Below are positions 42,867-52,656 of a DNA stretch of 64,000 nt, piece after piece. This DNA is from Acetivibrio alkalicellulosi. GTDB taxonomy: Bacteria > Bacillota > Clostridia > Acetivibrionales > Acetivibrionaceae. The DNA is taken from positions 394,618-458,617 of the forward strand of contig VLTH01000003.1 of the NCBI GenBank assembly GCA_008125075.1, in the 5' to 3' direction. Both the position numbers and the translations under genes were made by a program. Within the stretch, counting starts at the first letter, position 1. Every line of letters begins with the position of its first letter. The notes under the pieces are model-generated. The model ran no database searches. It was not told where the DNA came from and saw only the letters and a program-made list of their open reading frames with translations.

Positions 42867-45551
42867 ATGAAAAAAAGTTTTACAAAAGTATTTTTAATTT
42901 ATTTTCTTATTTTTGGAGTAACAATGCAGTTTAGTTTTAACTTAGGATTTATGAAATTAAATGAAGCATATGCAAGTGATGAAGTGGAAATTATAAGAAA
43001 TGGTAGTTTTAGTCATGGGTCTTTAGAATGGCCTCTATTTGTTGATTGGGCTGCAGGTGCTAGTGCTTATAATGTTGTTAGTACTGATAGTGAAGGCAAT
43101 AGTATTTCAAGAACAGGAATCTCTAATACTGGAGCTAATGATTGGTCTATTAAGTTATTACAAAACGATTTATCACTTATAAATTCTAAGAAGTACAGAT
43201 TGTCATTTGACGCATGGTGTACAATTTCAAGAAATATTAAAGTTGAGATAAGACAAGGCACAAACTATACAAGGTACTTTGAAAGGATACTTAGTGTAGG
43301 AACTTCAAGTGTAAGTTATTCATTTGAATTTGTTATGAATAATCCCACCGACTTATCAAGCCAGCTGGCATTGAATTTTGGACAAGTTGGAGTTGCCCAT
43401 AATCAGTATCATGAAATATTTATTGATAATGTAAGTTTGGTCATGATAGAAGATTATGCACCAACACCAACCGTTAATCCAACACCAACTGTTGAACCAA
43501 CACCAACGGATGGTCCTTTTCCACCTTGGAATTCGCCATGGCCAACACATACACCTGTTCCAACTCCAGAGAGTACTTCAGATAATGATATTATAACCAA
43601 TATTAATTTATTAAGAGAAACTGAAAGTCATATAGATTTAGGAAAGACAGTTGATGTTGAGTTTATACAGGAAGGTGATTTATTAGTTGAGGGAACAATT
43701 GAGGCACCAAAGGAAATTGTAATGGTTATAGACAATTCGGGATCATTTAATTCATATATGACAAATGTTCCATGGCCACTTGATTTTGGAATATATGCAG
43801 AAAATACTTTGTCTATAGAAGGCTATCAAATAAATGTAAATGGAAGCACTTATGCTAAAAACTTTAGGAGTACTTCAAATAGTCTTACTATAACAGGAAC
43901 CTGTTCATCTTTTTCTACTCATATAACAAGTCCTATAATTAATGTAGGTAAATTCGAAAATATAAGTACTCCTGTGGAGATGCCGTATTTTGACTTTGCC
44001 TTAAAAATGGATGCTATTGCAAATTCTCAGGTTTTTGATCCAAATGATTTTCCACATAACGTAGATGTAGATATGCCTGGACAAAATGGTATTAAGATAA
44101 GATATGTATCCTCTCGTGACCGTTTTGAAGTAACGTCGGGTTTTAACCAAACTTTTTATATGGATTCTTCAATGTATTTCATGGCAAACCTTTTAGTTTC
44201 TTTACCTAGGATAAACAATATAAATGATGGCTTTTTACTGGCAGATGGTGATATTATTGTTCAAGGTAACTATTTGCGGCCTGAAGGGCCAGAAGATAAG
44301 TTATTTCTATATTCTATAGGTGGAGATATTAATTTTGAGACAACACATTCAGAAATTAATGGGATTGCTTATGCACCAGGAAATCCTAATAATCCTGGTG
44401 TGGGTGGACAAATTACATTTTTAGGTAGCAACAACACTGTTAATGGGAGTCTAGCAGCTCAAAATTTTAGCTTTACTGCACATGAGTTATTGGTTAATAA
44501 CACAATTGGACAGTTTGAAGGGATTAAGACAGAATATTTTCAGGGAATGAATTATTTAGAGGCAATTAAGAGAGCAGCTAAAGAATTTGTAGATAGATTT
44601 GCAGGTACAAAAACTAAAATAGGCATAATACAATACTCTGAAAGTGCAAATGATAATGATTTTATATTATATGATTTATCAGTTGCTGAAAACGTAGAAA
44701 TACTAAAGAATAACATTGACTTAATTACATCCCCTGGAAATGGATTTAGTAATATCGGGGATGGCATGAGGAGAGCTAATTACCTTTTAAATGATCCTAT
44801 ACAGACATCATTACACGCGGCTAAGTATATGCTTGTCCTTACTGGTTCTGTAGCAAACAAGTGGACAGGTACAAATACTGTAGGAAGTGATATGAAGTTA
44901 AATGATGGGAATGCAATCCATTTGAAAGGAGATGGAAATTCAGACAGTGATGGACTCTCTTTAGATTATGCAGTTGCAGTTGGAAATATTATAAAACATG
45001 GAAGTATTACTCCTGTATTTATTGATTTTTCTCCCGACGATTATGATATTGAAGATAAAATTGATCAAATTGCTTTATCTAGTGGAGCTGGATTTGTAAA
45101 TTCTACAGGAAAACATTTTTATAAAGCAGATTCCATTTCACAGCTTTCGGGAATATATGATAATATTTATTTAACTGCAATTTTTAATACAAGTTTAAAT
45201 GGTGTATTCTTTGAAAAGGTATTTCCGGAAGAAGTTATCGTTGTTGAAGTTCCAAATAATATGAATTTAGAGACAGTTGTTGTTGATGATAAAACAAGGT
45301 ATAAGTTAACAGGAATGATTAATAATATTTCTCTTAATTTTGATGGATCTAAATATGTTTTAAGTAATTACGGATTTAATGTAAGAGTAAGGTATACTAA
45401 TATTGGTGAAATAGTCTATAGAGGTACAAATGCAAAAATGACTTATACTATAAACTATATAGATGAAAATGGTATAGAACATTTAGATACAATTGAACAA
45501 TATTTTAATGATAAAGTTGTAAATGTTTTAATGGAAATAGACATAAGTTAA
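42867..45551 (+). CDS. Secreted CBM4_9 protein with split vWA domain (paralogue 3)
   Basis: An 894-residue exported protein. Signal peptide about 1-37; residues 40-197 are a CBM4_9 module close to that of paralogue 1 (IIRNGSFSHGSLEW, KKYRLSFDAWCTIS, HEIFIDNVSLVMIE); a Pro-Thr linker with Trp spans 199-240. The vWA domain starts APKEIVMVIDNSGSF (Asp289, intact DxSxS), is split by the solenoid-like insert, then resumes (YLEAIKRAAKEFVDRFAGTK, KIGIIQYSESA, GDGMRRANYLL). As in the others the late MIDAS Asp is replaced (LVLTGS). No anchor is visible. GGAGG lies eleven bases before the ATG. Confidence 0.8.
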   Translation: MKKSFTKVFLIYFLIFGVTMQFSFNLGFMKLNEAYASDEVEIIRNGSFSHGSLEWPLFVDWAAGASAYNVVSTDSEGNSISRTGISNTGANDWSIKLLQNDLSLINSKKYRLSFDAWCTISRNIKVEIRQGTNYTRYFERILSVGTSSVSYSFEFVMNNPTDLSSQLALNFGQVGVAHNQYHEIFIDNVSLVMIEDYAPTPTVNPTPTVEPTPTDGPFPPWNSPWPTHTPVPTPESTSDNDIITNINLLRETESHIDLGKTVDVEFIQEGDLLVEGTIEAPKEIVMVIDNSGSFNSYMTNVPWPLDFGIYAENTLSIEGYQINVNGSTYAKNFRSTSNSLTITGTCSSFSTHITSPIINVGKFENISTPVEMPYFDFALKMDAIANSQVFDPNDFPHNVDVDMPGQNGIKIRYVSSRDRFEVTSGFNQTFYMDSSMYFMANLLVSLPRINNINDGFLLADGDIIVQGNYLRPEGPEDKLFLYSIGGDINFETTHSEINGIAYAPGNPNNPGVGGQITFLGSNNTVNGSLAAQNFSFTAHELLVNNTIGQFEGIKTEYFQGMNYLEAIKRAAKEFVDRFAGTKTKIGIIQYSESANDNDFILYDLSVAENVEILKNNIDLITSPGNGFSNIGDGMRRANYLLNDPIQTSLHAAKYMLVLTGSVANKWTGTNTVGSDMKLNDGNAIHLKGDGNSDSDGLSLDYAVAVGNIIKHGSITPVFIDFSPDDYDIEDKIDQIALSSGAGFVNSTGKHFYKADSISQLSGIYDNIYLTAIFNTSLNGVFFEKVFPEEVIVVEVPNNMNLETVVVDDKTRYKLTGMINNISLNFDGSKYVLSNYGFNVRVRYTNIGEIVYRGTNAKMTYTINYIDENGIEHLDTIEQYFNDKVVNVLMEIDIS

Positions 45552-45576
45552 TAGAGATTTGATCTTATTGTAAAAA

Positions 45577-45632
45577 TCTTCAGGTGGAGAAGAGTCTCCA
45601 CTTGAAGTCCTAGTGTTTAACTTTAGCTAAAC
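45577..45632 (-). repeat. Dispersed repeat family 2, copy C
   Basis: Its reverse complement reads GTTTAGCTAAAGTTAAACACTA and ends CTCCACCTGAAGA, matching 1474-1529 over its full length. The half TCTTCAGGTGGAGA / TCTCCACTTGAAG folds into a 13-bp hairpin just after the stop codon of paralogue 3. Confidence 0.6.
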
Positions 45633-45651
45633 CAGTTGGTTTAGTCTTTTT
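45627..45651 (+). terminator. Terminator after paralogue 3
   Basis: CTAAACC / GGTTTAG with a four-base loop and TCTTTTT. It overlaps the end of the dispersed repeat, which may thus supply the terminator. Confidence 0.75.
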
Positions 45652-45673
45652 CTTTGCACCAAGAATTCTAAAA

Positions 45674-45701
45674 TATCCGCTATCTCTACAGATAGCGGAT
45701 A
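45674..45701. terminator. Hairpin after the chemoreceptor gene
   Basis: A perfect 12-bp stem, TATCCGCTATCT / AGATAGCGGATA. On the minus strand it is followed by TTTTAG, a weak T tract, so it probably ends the chemoreceptor transcript. Confidence 0.65.
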
Positions 45702-45742
45702 CATATTACAACTAAAATGTATTAAGCATCCTTAAAACATTG

Positions 45743-47023
45743 TCATTTAATTTTATATTTTTTTAATCTATTATCTAGCTCTATCACCAGTTTTTCTAAG
45801 TCAGAAGAAGACTCTTTCATTTCTTCAATATACTTTAACTCGTTTTCAGTAATTGCTGCAACTTCCTGAGTAGAAGCAGCAGTTTGTTGTGATACTGAGG
45901 AAATGTGATCAATAGAAGATATAACTTCATTTTTAACATCTAACATTTTAGTTACAGATTGATTGATTTCATTGTTTTTTTGAACTAGTAAACAAATTGC
46001 ATTAGCAATATCATTAAAAGCTTTATCAGTTTTTGCAACAGCAGAATTTTGATCATCAGAAACTTTTTTTAGTGTTTCCATTGAAGTAATTGCCAGTTTT
46101 GATTCTTGTTCAATGCTTTCAGTAAGGCTGTTTATTTCCTCAGTGGCTTTTCTGCTTTGATCTGCAAGTTTTCTAACTTCTTCAGCAACAACAGCAAAAC
46201 CCTTACCAGCGTCTCCAGCTCTAGCAGCTTCTATGGCTGCATTTAGTGCCAAAAGATTTGTTTGTTCTGCAATTGTTTCAATTGACTCAACAAAAAGGCT
46301 TATATCCTTGGTTTTGTTAGTTAGTTTTTCCATTACTGAAAATATCTCTTCGGAGGAATTGTAAGTAACTTTTGATTTTTCATGCAATACGCTTACCGAC
46401 TGTATACCTATAGAATTTAAGTTGTTAATACTGTTTGTTTCCTTAGATATATCTTTGTAGCTTTCAAAAACAAAATTGATTTGTTCGGACAATTTATCTA
46501 CAATTCTAACGCCTAACTGAGCTTCTTCGGCTTGAGATGATGCTCCTTTAGCTATATCGTCTGTAGTTTTTGACATTTCATAAATTGATTGCAACGTTTT
46601 TTCAGAAATTGAGGATACTTTTTTAGTTGATTCAACAATAGAATTTGATAATGTAAAAAAGCTTTCAATGAGATTTCTAGTATCAATAACTATAGAATTC
46701 ATAAATGAAGTCATTTCATCAGTATAATTAGTATAATTGGTAGATGATATAGTGTTTTCTAATAATTCTGAGTAATCTCCTTGATTAAACTTTTCTAATT
46801 TTGAATTCATATTATTAAGAATAATTTTAAAAATTTTTATGGTCGCTCTGTTTATAATAAATGCAATTATAAGACATACACCTGCACCTGTTATAAAAGA
46901 CTGAGGTATGCCTGACATTCTGTAAGTAAAAAACCCATTGAATATTGCAATAATAAATACAATGAGATAAGCTAAGCTTAAAGAATTTATATGTTTTACA
47001 ATACCTTTAACAGAAACTTTCAT
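45743..47023 (-). CDS. Methyl-accepting chemotaxis protein without large sensor domain
   Basis: A 426-residue chemoreceptor. Two membrane helices (about 17-33 and 40-60) are separated by only a few residues, so there is no extracellular ligand domain. A linker is followed by a methyl-accepting coiled coil with the conserved tip [41 protein letters not shown] (given as positions about 255-295). It signals to CheA; the input is likely cytoplasmic or membrane-borne. GGAGG precedes the ATG, and the hairpin CATTCC / GGAATG sits just before that site. Confidence 0.93.
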   Translation of the reverse strand: MKVSVKGIVKHINSLSLAYLIVFIIAIFNGFFTYRMSGIPQSFITGAGVCLIIAFIINRATIKIFKIILNNMNSKLEKFNQGDYSELLENTISSTNYTNYTDEMTSFMNSIVIDTRNLIESFFTLSNSIVESTKKVSSISEKTLQSIYEMSKTTDDIAKGASSQAEEAQLGVRIVDKLSEQINFVFESYKDISKETNSINNLNSIGIQSVSVLHEKSKVTYNSSEEIFSVMEKLTNKTKDISLFVESIETIAEQTNLLALNAAIEAARAGDAGKGFAVVAEEVRKLADQSRKATEEINSLTESIEQESKLAITSMETLKKVSDDQNSAVAKTDKAFNDIANAICLLVQKNNEINQSVTKMLDVKNEVISSIDHISSVSQQTAASTQEVAAITENELKYIEEMKESSSDLEKLVIELDNRLKKYKIK

Positions 47024-47477
47024 ATAAAAACCTCCATTCCATTCCTTGCAGGAATGCTTAAAATATATAGTTTAAAGTTAAAAATTATAAAAAATTCAGT
47101 ATATTTTAAAAAACACAAAATAAAATGTTGTGGTAAAATAATCAAGAAACATCTTAAATATGATCATTTTAGAAATGACAGTCTTAAAAGTTATCATTAG
47201 AAAAGCTAATATGTATATATATTCTATATTGCATTAAAATATCCTGCAAAAATTTTTTCGATTTTTTAAAATACTTTTTACAAAATGCTAGAATCACGTA
47301 AGAAAAATTGCTAGAATATATACAGGACAAATATAATTAAGGAATGTCTGAATTTGTAGTGGAAGTTATACTATCAGCGTTCCTATATGTTCTAGAGTAC
47401 GTCTTAAGTAGAGTGAAAAAGCTAGTCAGACGATTAGTGGAGTTAGATGATCTATAAAGGAGACAGGAGTGTTATAA
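47024..47477. other. Gap between divergent chemoreceptor and esterase genes
   Basis: AT-rich gap that must hold the chemoreceptor promoter and perhaps the esterase promoter; neither is clear. At 47339-47386 is a remnant of repeat family 1 (AAGGAATGTCTGAA, GTAGTGGAAGTTATA, GCGTTCCT). Nothing else is visible. Confidence 0.5.
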
Positions 47478-48440
47478 ATGGCACAACAGTATGATATGCC
47501 TCTTAAAGAACTAGAAAAGTATAAACCACATTTAACAAGACATTCAGATTTCGAGGATTTTTGGGAGAAGAGTTTAAAAAAACTTGAAAGTATATCAAGA
47601 GAATATAGTCTTATTCCATATGATTATCCTGTAAAGGGAGTAGAGGTATATCAAATATCATATTCGGGATTTGAAAATGCAAATATTGATGGATGGCTGG
47701 CAATTCCAAAGGGAGTTAAGAATTGTCCAGGCATTGTAATGTTCCACGGATATAACTGGGCCTTTGATGGTAATCTTCATAATGTGGTTGACTTTGCATT
47801 AAAGGGCTATGCAACAATGCATGTGCTTGTTAGAGGTCAACAGGGTAAGAGTGTGGACAACATAATTTCAATGTCGGGGTTTACTGCTGGATGGATAACT
47901 AAAGGCATTTTAGACCCAGAGGAGTACTATTATAGAGCGGTATATTTAGATGGGGTTCGAGCAGTAGAAGTTCTTGCATCACTAGATTTTGTTGATAACA
48001 CAAAAATTGGAGTTGTGGGTGGAAGTCAGGGAGGAGCAATTGCCTTAGCTGTTGCAGCTCTTTCAAATATCCCAAAAGTTACCGCAGTGGAGTATCCGTT
48101 TTTGTCAAATTTTGAAAGAGCAATTGAAGTTGTACCTAAAGGACCTTATCTTGAGATAATAGACTACTTTAGAAGAAACAGTAATGTTGAAATAGAAGAA
48201 AAGGCTAAAAACACACTTTCTTATTTTGACATTATGAATTTATCACCTTTGATTAAATGTCATACATGGATGTGTGTAGGCCTTGTAGATGAAATAACAC
48301 CACCTTCTACAGTTTTTGCTACTTATAACCATCTTGAATGTTCAAAAGAAATATCAGTATTTAAGTACTTTGGACATGAGTATATACCAGGAGCTGTAGA
48401 ACCAAAACTTAAATGCTTAATGAATATTTTACAGATGTAA
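47478..48440 (+). CDS. CE7 acetyl-xylan esterase / cephalosporin-C deacetylase family
   Basis: A 320-residue alpha/beta hydrolase of carbohydrate esterase family 7. It has MFHGYNW (oxyanion region), the CE7 marker VRGQQG, the nucleophile Ser183 in GGSQGG, the acid Asp in GLVDEITPP and His in FGHEY. These are the family catalytic triad and RGQ signature. No signal peptide, so it acts in the cytoplasm on acetylated xylo-oligosaccharides. The length matches typical CE7 enzymes. It is monocistronic, with AAAGGAGACAGGAG before the ATG. Confidence 0.95.
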   Translation: MAQQYDMPLKELEKYKPHLTRHSDFEDFWEKSLKKLESISREYSLIPYDYPVKGVEVYQISYSGFENANIDGWLAIPKGVKNCPGIVMFHGYNWAFDGNLHNVVDFALKGYATMHVLVRGQQGKSVDNIISMSGFTAGWITKGILDPEEYYYRAVYLDGVRAVEVLASLDFVDNTKIGVVGGSQGGAIALAVAALSNIPKVTAVEYPFLSNFERAIEVVPKGPYLEIIDYFRRNSNVEIEEKAKNTLSYFDIMNLSPLIKCHTWMCVGLVDEITPPSTVFATYNHLECSKEISVFKYFGHEYIPGAVEPKLKCLMNILQM

Positions 48441-48471
48441 AAATAGAATGCACCCAGTTGTTTTTTAATTC

Positions 48472-48500
48472 TTGACATGTGATGCATTTGTTAGTATAAT
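48472..48500 (+). promoter_or_regulatory. Consensus sigma-A promoter of the DUF177-rpmF unit
   Basis: TTGACA (48472-48477), exactly 17 bases, TATAAT (48495-48500). The start codon of the DUF177 gene follows 28 bases later. Confidence 0.9.
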
Positions 48501-48528
48501 ATTCTCTGTCGGTTTATGAGGTGACATT

Positions 48529-49023
48529 ATGAAAATTGATATAAGCAGTATATTAAAAATTGATGACGCCCTATTAAATATTGAGCTAAAAGAGGATATG
48601 AAGTTTTTAGACGGCATATCTGAGGACGTTGAATTTGAACAACCAGTTAGTGTTAAAGGAAATATTGTAAATATGGGTAGTGTTTTAAAACTAACAGGTG
48701 AGCTTGAAGTTTCATATAATACGAAGTGCTCAAGATGTTTAAATGATGTTAATACTAAGCTTAATGTACAATTAAGAGAAGATTTTTTTGAAGAAGGGCA
48801 AAATGCAGAAGGAGCTTATACATATGCAGGCAGATATGTTGAGCTTGAAAAAGTTATAAAAGACAATATTATATTAAACCTTCCAGCAAGGCAAGTTTGT
48901 AGAGATAATTGCAAGGGGCTTTGTCCGGGATGTGGAATTGATTTAAATGAAAAAACTTGTGAGTGTAAATTTAAGGAATCAGATCCCCGATTGGAAGCTT
49001 TAAAAAACTTTTTTGATAATTAA
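48529..49023 (+). CDS. DUF177 (YceD-like) protein, rpmF partner
   Basis: A 164-residue protein of the DUF177 family, which precedes rpmF in most bacteria and is implicated in 23S rRNA or L32 maturation. The middle has CSRCL and the C-terminal region has CRDNCKGLCPGCGIDLNEKT, together giving several Cys that may bind metal. The conserved E(D)FFEEG block is present. TGAGGTG precedes the ATG. It is transcribed with rpmF from a consensus promoter. Confidence 0.9.
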   Translation: MKIDISSILKIDDALLNIELKEDMKFLDGISEDVEFEQPVSVKGNIVNMGSVLKLTGELEVSYNTKCSRCLNDVNTKLNVQLREDFFEEGQNAEGAYTYAGRYVELEKVIKDNIILNLPARQVCRDNCKGLCPGCGIDLNEKTCECKFKESDPRLEALKNFFDN

Positions 49024-49079
49024 GTAATAATTAATTAATGTACAAGTGCCTATTGTATGATTATGAGGAGGTGTAATAA

Positions 49080-49283
49080 ATGGCAGTACCAAAGCGTAAA
49101 TGGTCTAAAGCCAGAACGGGAAAAAGAAGGTCTCAATGGAAATTATCAGCACCTAGTTTGATAGAATGTCCCCATTGTCACCAGTTAAAGTTACTTCATC
49201 GAGTATGTAAAGAGTGTGGTCACTACACTGTAAAACGTAAAGGTGAAAAGAAATCAATTGAGGTTATTAAGGTAGAAGAATAG
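49080..49283 (+). CDS. rpmF: Ribosomal protein bL32
   Basis: A 67-residue large-subunit protein. MAVPKRKWSKARTGKRRSQW is the family N-terminus, and CPHCHQLKLLHRVCKECGHY contains two CxxC pairs, the zinc-binding C+ form. Its partner rpmB at 5.0 kb is also of the zinc type. GAGGAGGTG precedes the ATG, 56 bases after the DUF177 gene. A terminator follows at once; fapR and plsX, the usual next genes, are absent. Confidence 0.97.
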   Translation: MAVPKRKWSKARTGKRRSQWKLSAPSLIECPHCHQLKLLHRVCKECGHYTVKRKGEKKSIEVIKVEE

Positions 49284-49288
49284 AAAGA

Positions 49289-49316
49289 AAGCGGCAGACA
49301 AAACTGCTGCTTTTTT
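49289..49316 (+). terminator. Terminator after rpmF
   Basis: GCGGCAG / CTGCTGC with a six-base loop and T6. Confidence 0.85.
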
Positions 49317-49343
49317 CTTGATATTTTAGAAGGAGGCTTTATT

Positions 49344-50663
49344 TTGAAAGAAAAATCTGTACTCATAAAAAGAGTTTTGCCTCAGAGCATAGCAGAAGAT
49401 GCTGGAATTGAAGAGGGAGATAAGATATTATCTATAAATGGAGATATAGTTATGGATATTTTTGAATACAGATTTCTAACAACTAATGCCAACCTTCTTA
49501 TAGAGATAGAGAAAGCTGATGGTGAGATTTGGGAAATTGAAATTGAAAAGGATGAATATGAGGATATAGGCATTGAGTTTGAAGATTTGATGCTTGATGA
49601 TCCTAAAAGCTGCAAAAACAAATGTGTATTTTGTTTTATTGACCAAATGCCACAGGGAATGAGAGATACCCTATATTTTAAGGATGATGACACAAGACTT
49701 TCTTTTTTTATGGGAAATTATGTTACATTAACAAATATAGATTATAATGATATAGATAGAATTATTAAATATAGAATGTCACCTATTAATGTTTCGGTAC
49801 ATACAACAAACCCTGAGTTAAGAGTATTTATGCTAAAGAATAAATCATCAGGAGATATATTAGATAAAATAAAAGCATTGGTACAGGGGGGCATAACAGT
49901 TAATTGTCAGATAGTTTTATGTAGGGAAATAAATGATGGCAAGGAATTAGATAATACAATAACTGCTCTGTCAGAATTGTATCCAAATTTAAATAGTATT
50001 TCAGTTGTTCCTGTTGGGATTACCCAATATAGGGAAAACTTGCATATGTTAAAACCCTATGATAAGAATTCGGCAATTGAAGTTATAAAACAGGTTGAAA
50101 ATTTACAGTTAAGCTTTTTAAAAAAATATCAGTCAAGAATTGTTTATCTGGCAGATGAGTTTTATATTATGTCAGATTTTGATGTTCCCAAATATGAAAG
50201 TTATGAGGATTTTCCCCAGATTGAAAATGGAGTGGGACTTATAGCGTTAATGATAAATGAATTTGAAAATTACATAAGAGAAATCAATATTGATTTAAAT
50301 GTTAAAAGAAGGGTGAGTATTGCTACAGGAGTATCATCTTATAAGTATATAAAGCAAATGGCAAATACCCTTGAAAATAAATATAAAAATCTAAATGTAA
50401 TTGTATATAAAATAAAAAACAATTTTTTTGGAGAAAATGTAACTGTAACAGGTCTTGTTACAGGTGGAGATATTATAAATCAACTAAGTGGAGAAGTTTT
50501 AGGTGAGCAGCTTTTAATATCAAGATCTATGCTAAAGGCAGACCAAGATTTGTTTCTTGACGACTATGATTTAAACACCCTTGAAGAGAAACTAGGTGTT
50601 AGTATTATGGTTGTTCAAAATAACGGAAAAGACTTTGTAGATAAAGTACTTGGAGTGATATAA
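49344..50663 (+). CDS. DUF512 protein with PDZ and radical-SAM-like domains
   Basis: A 439-residue protein. Residues 1-70 form a PDZ-like domain ([21 protein letters not shown]). Then the cysteine cluster CKNKCVFC (CxxxCxxC) and [19 protein letters not shown] of the radical-SAM-like core, and DUF512 to the end ([26 protein letters not shown]). The family is widespread in clostridia and cyanobacteria beside der, and its reaction is unknown. TTG start with AGGAGG upstream. It is 19 bases before der and likely shares its transcript. Confidence 0.92.
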   Translation: MKEKSVLIKRVLPQSIAEDAGIEEGDKILSINGDIVMDIFEYRFLTTNANLLIEIEKADGEIWEIEIEKDEYEDIGIEFEDLMLDDPKSCKNKCVFCFIDQMPQGMRDTLYFKDDDTRLSFFMGNYVTLTNIDYNDIDRIIKYRMSPINVSVHTTNPELRVFMLKNKSSGDILDKIKALVQGGITVNCQIVLCREINDGKELDNTITALSELYPNLNSISVVPVGITQYRENLHMLKPYDKNSAIEVIKQVENLQLSFLKKYQSRIVYLADEFYIMSDFDVPKYESYEDFPQIENGVGLIALMINEFENYIREINIDLNVKRRVSIATGVSSYKYIKQMANTLENKYKNLNVIVYKIKNNFFGENVTVTGLVTGGDIINQLSGEVLGEQLLISRSMLKADQDLFLDDYDLNTLEEKLGVSIMVVQNNGKDFVDKVLGVI

Positions 50664-50682
50664 AAAAGAGGAGGAAAATAAG

Positions 50683-52005
50683 TTGTCAAAACCAATTGTA
50701 GCAATTGTGGGAAGACCAAACGTGGGTAAATCTACTTTCTTTAATTATTTGGCAGGAAAAAGGATATCTATAGTTGAAGATACACCTGGGGTAACCAGAG
50801 ACCGTATATATACTGAGATTGAGTGGAGAAACAGGCAATTTACCCTAATAGATACAGGTGGAATAGAACCTTATTCTCAAGATAAGATTATGCAACAGAT
50901 GAAAAGGCAAGCTGAGATAGCAATAGAAACTGCCGATGTCATCTTGTTTTTGGTGGATTTAAAAGATGGTGTTACTTCATCAGATAAGGAAGTAGCTTCA
51001 ATGCTCAGAAAGACCCATAAGCCTGTAATATTAGTAGTTAATAAGGTTGATAGAGTGGGAGAGCCTCCTCCGGGGGTGTATGAGTTTTATAATTTAGGAC
51101 TTGGGGATATTATGACTGTATCCTCAGTTCATGGATTGGGCATGGGGGATTTGTTAGATGAGGTATACAACCATTTTCCAGATGAAAATGAAGAAGAGTA
51201 TGATGAGGATGTTATTAAGGTTGCAGTTATTGGAAAGCCTAATGTTGGCAAATCTTCTTTAGTTAACAGGATTATGGGGGAAGAAAGGGTTATTGTTAGT
51301 GATATTCCAGGTACCACCAGAGATGCCATAGATACATACATAGAAAATGAAGATGGTAAATTTGTGTTTATTGATACTGCTGGAATAAGAAGACAAAGCA
51401 AAATTCATGAAAACATAGAGAGATACAGTACAATAAGATCTTGGACTGCTATTGAAAGAGCAGATGTGTGTGTCATAATGATAGATGCTAAAGAAGGAGT
51501 TACAGAGCAGGATACTAAGATAGCTGGATATGCTCATGAACAGGGAAAGGCGTCAATAATTATAGTGAATAAGTGGGACTTAGTTGAAAAAGAAACAGGA
51601 ACTTTAGAAGAATATCGTAACAGAGTTCACGAGAAACTAGGTTTTATGTTGTATACACCTGTTTTGTTTATATCAGCTAAAACAGGTCAAAGGATAAATA
51701 AGTTATATGATCTTATTAAATTTGTTTCTGAACAGTCAGCACTAAGAATTTCAACAGGGGTGTTAAATGATCTTCTTAACGAAGCAGTTTCAATGGTGCA
51801 GCCCCCTTCAGATAAGGGAAAAAGATTAAAGATATATTATATGACTCAAGCATCAGTTAAGCCTCCAACTTTTGTACTTTTTATTAATGATATAGAGCTA
51901 ATGCACTACTCCTATGAAAGATATCTAGAAAATCAACTTAGGAAGAGCTTTGGTTTTGAGGGAACTCCTTTAAGATTTATTTTAAGGCAGAGGAATAAGG
52001 AGTGA
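50683..52005 (+). CDS. der: Ribosome-assembly GTPase Der (EngA)
   Basis: Essential GTPase of 440 residues for 50S subunit assembly. Two tandem G domains are visible, with P loops GRPNVGKST (near residue 10) and GKPNVGKSS (near 185), DTGG and DTAG switch motifs, and NKVD / NKWD. A KH-like C-terminal domain ends in [14 protein letters not shown] start with GAGGAGG upstream. It begins the order der-plsY-gpsA-spoIVA. Confidence 0.97.
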   Translation: MSKPIVAIVGRPNVGKSTFFNYLAGKRISIVEDTPGVTRDRIYTEIEWRNRQFTLIDTGGIEPYSQDKIMQQMKRQAEIAIETADVILFLVDLKDGVTSSDKEVASMLRKTHKPVILVVNKVDRVGEPPPGVYEFYNLGLGDIMTVSSVHGLGMGDLLDEVYNHFPDENEEEYDEDVIKVAVIGKPNVGKSSLVNRIMGEERVIVSDIPGTTRDAIDTYIENEDGKFVFIDTAGIRRQSKIHENIERYSTIRSWTAIERADVCVIMIDAKEGVTEQDTKIAGYAHEQGKASIIIVNKWDLVEKETGTLEEYRNRVHEKLGFMLYTPVLFISAKTGQRINKLYDLIKFVSEQSALRISTGVLNDLLNEAVSMVQPPSDKGKRLKIYYMTQASVKPPTFVLFINDIELMHYSYERYLENQLRKSFGFEGTPLRFILRQRNKE

Positions 52006-52011
52006 TTTAAT

Positions 52012-52632
52012 TTGGAAATACTGGTTTTAATGATTTTAGTAGTCTTTTTGATTGGATATCTATTAGGAAGCATAAATACATCTTTAGTTGTTGGTAAGTT
52101 TTATGGAGTTGATGTAAGAAAACATGGAAGTGGAAATGCTGGAATGACAAATACACTCAGAACCATTGGTAAGATGCCAGCTGTATTTGTTATTGTAGGA
52201 GATATATTAAAAGGAATATTAGCATGTATCATTGGATATTACATATTGAGAAATTTTCAAACAATTGAAGGACTTGGAACTATGGTTGCGGGTTTAGGTG
52301 CAATAATCGGACATAACTGGCCGCTTTATTTTGGATTTAAAGGTGGAAAAGGTGTTCTTACAACATTTGCAGTAATTATGATGATGCAGCCTTATGTAGG
52401 GCTTATGCTTTTGGCGGTTTTTGTTATAATATTACTTATAACTAAATATGTATCATTGGGATCAATTATTGCAGCAGGATTATTTCCTATTATTTCAATC
52501 ATTATTGGAAAAGGGGTTGTTTTTTCTGTTTTTGCAGCTATAATCGGTATATTAGTTATAATAAGACATGTTAAAAATATTGAGAGGCTTATAAGTAAAA
52601 CAGAGTCTAAGTTTGGATCTAAAAAGGCATAA
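52012..52632 (+). CDS. plsY: Glycerol-3-phosphate acyltransferase PlsY
   Basis: Membrane acyltransferase of 206 residues that uses acyl-phosphate to acylate glycerol 3-phosphate, the first step of phospholipid synthesis. It has five to six helices and the three PlsY motifs: GSINTS, SGNAGMTNTLR and GHNWPLYFGFKGGKGV. The start is TTG, six bases after der, and AAGGAG lies within the end of der. The next gene, gpsA, supplies its substrate. Confidence 0.96.
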   Translation: MEILVLMILVVFLIGYLLGSINTSLVVGKFYGVDVRKHGSGNAGMTNTLRTIGKMPAVFVIVGDILKGILACIIGYYILRNFQTIEGLGTMVAGLGAIIGHNWPLYFGFKGGKGVLTTFAVIMMMQPYVGLMLLAVFVIILLITKYVSLGSIIAAGLFPIISIIIGKGVVFSVFAAIIGILVIIRHVKNIERLISKTESKFGSKKA

Positions 52633-52656
52633 TGGGGGCTTAGGAGGTGTTTTTAA

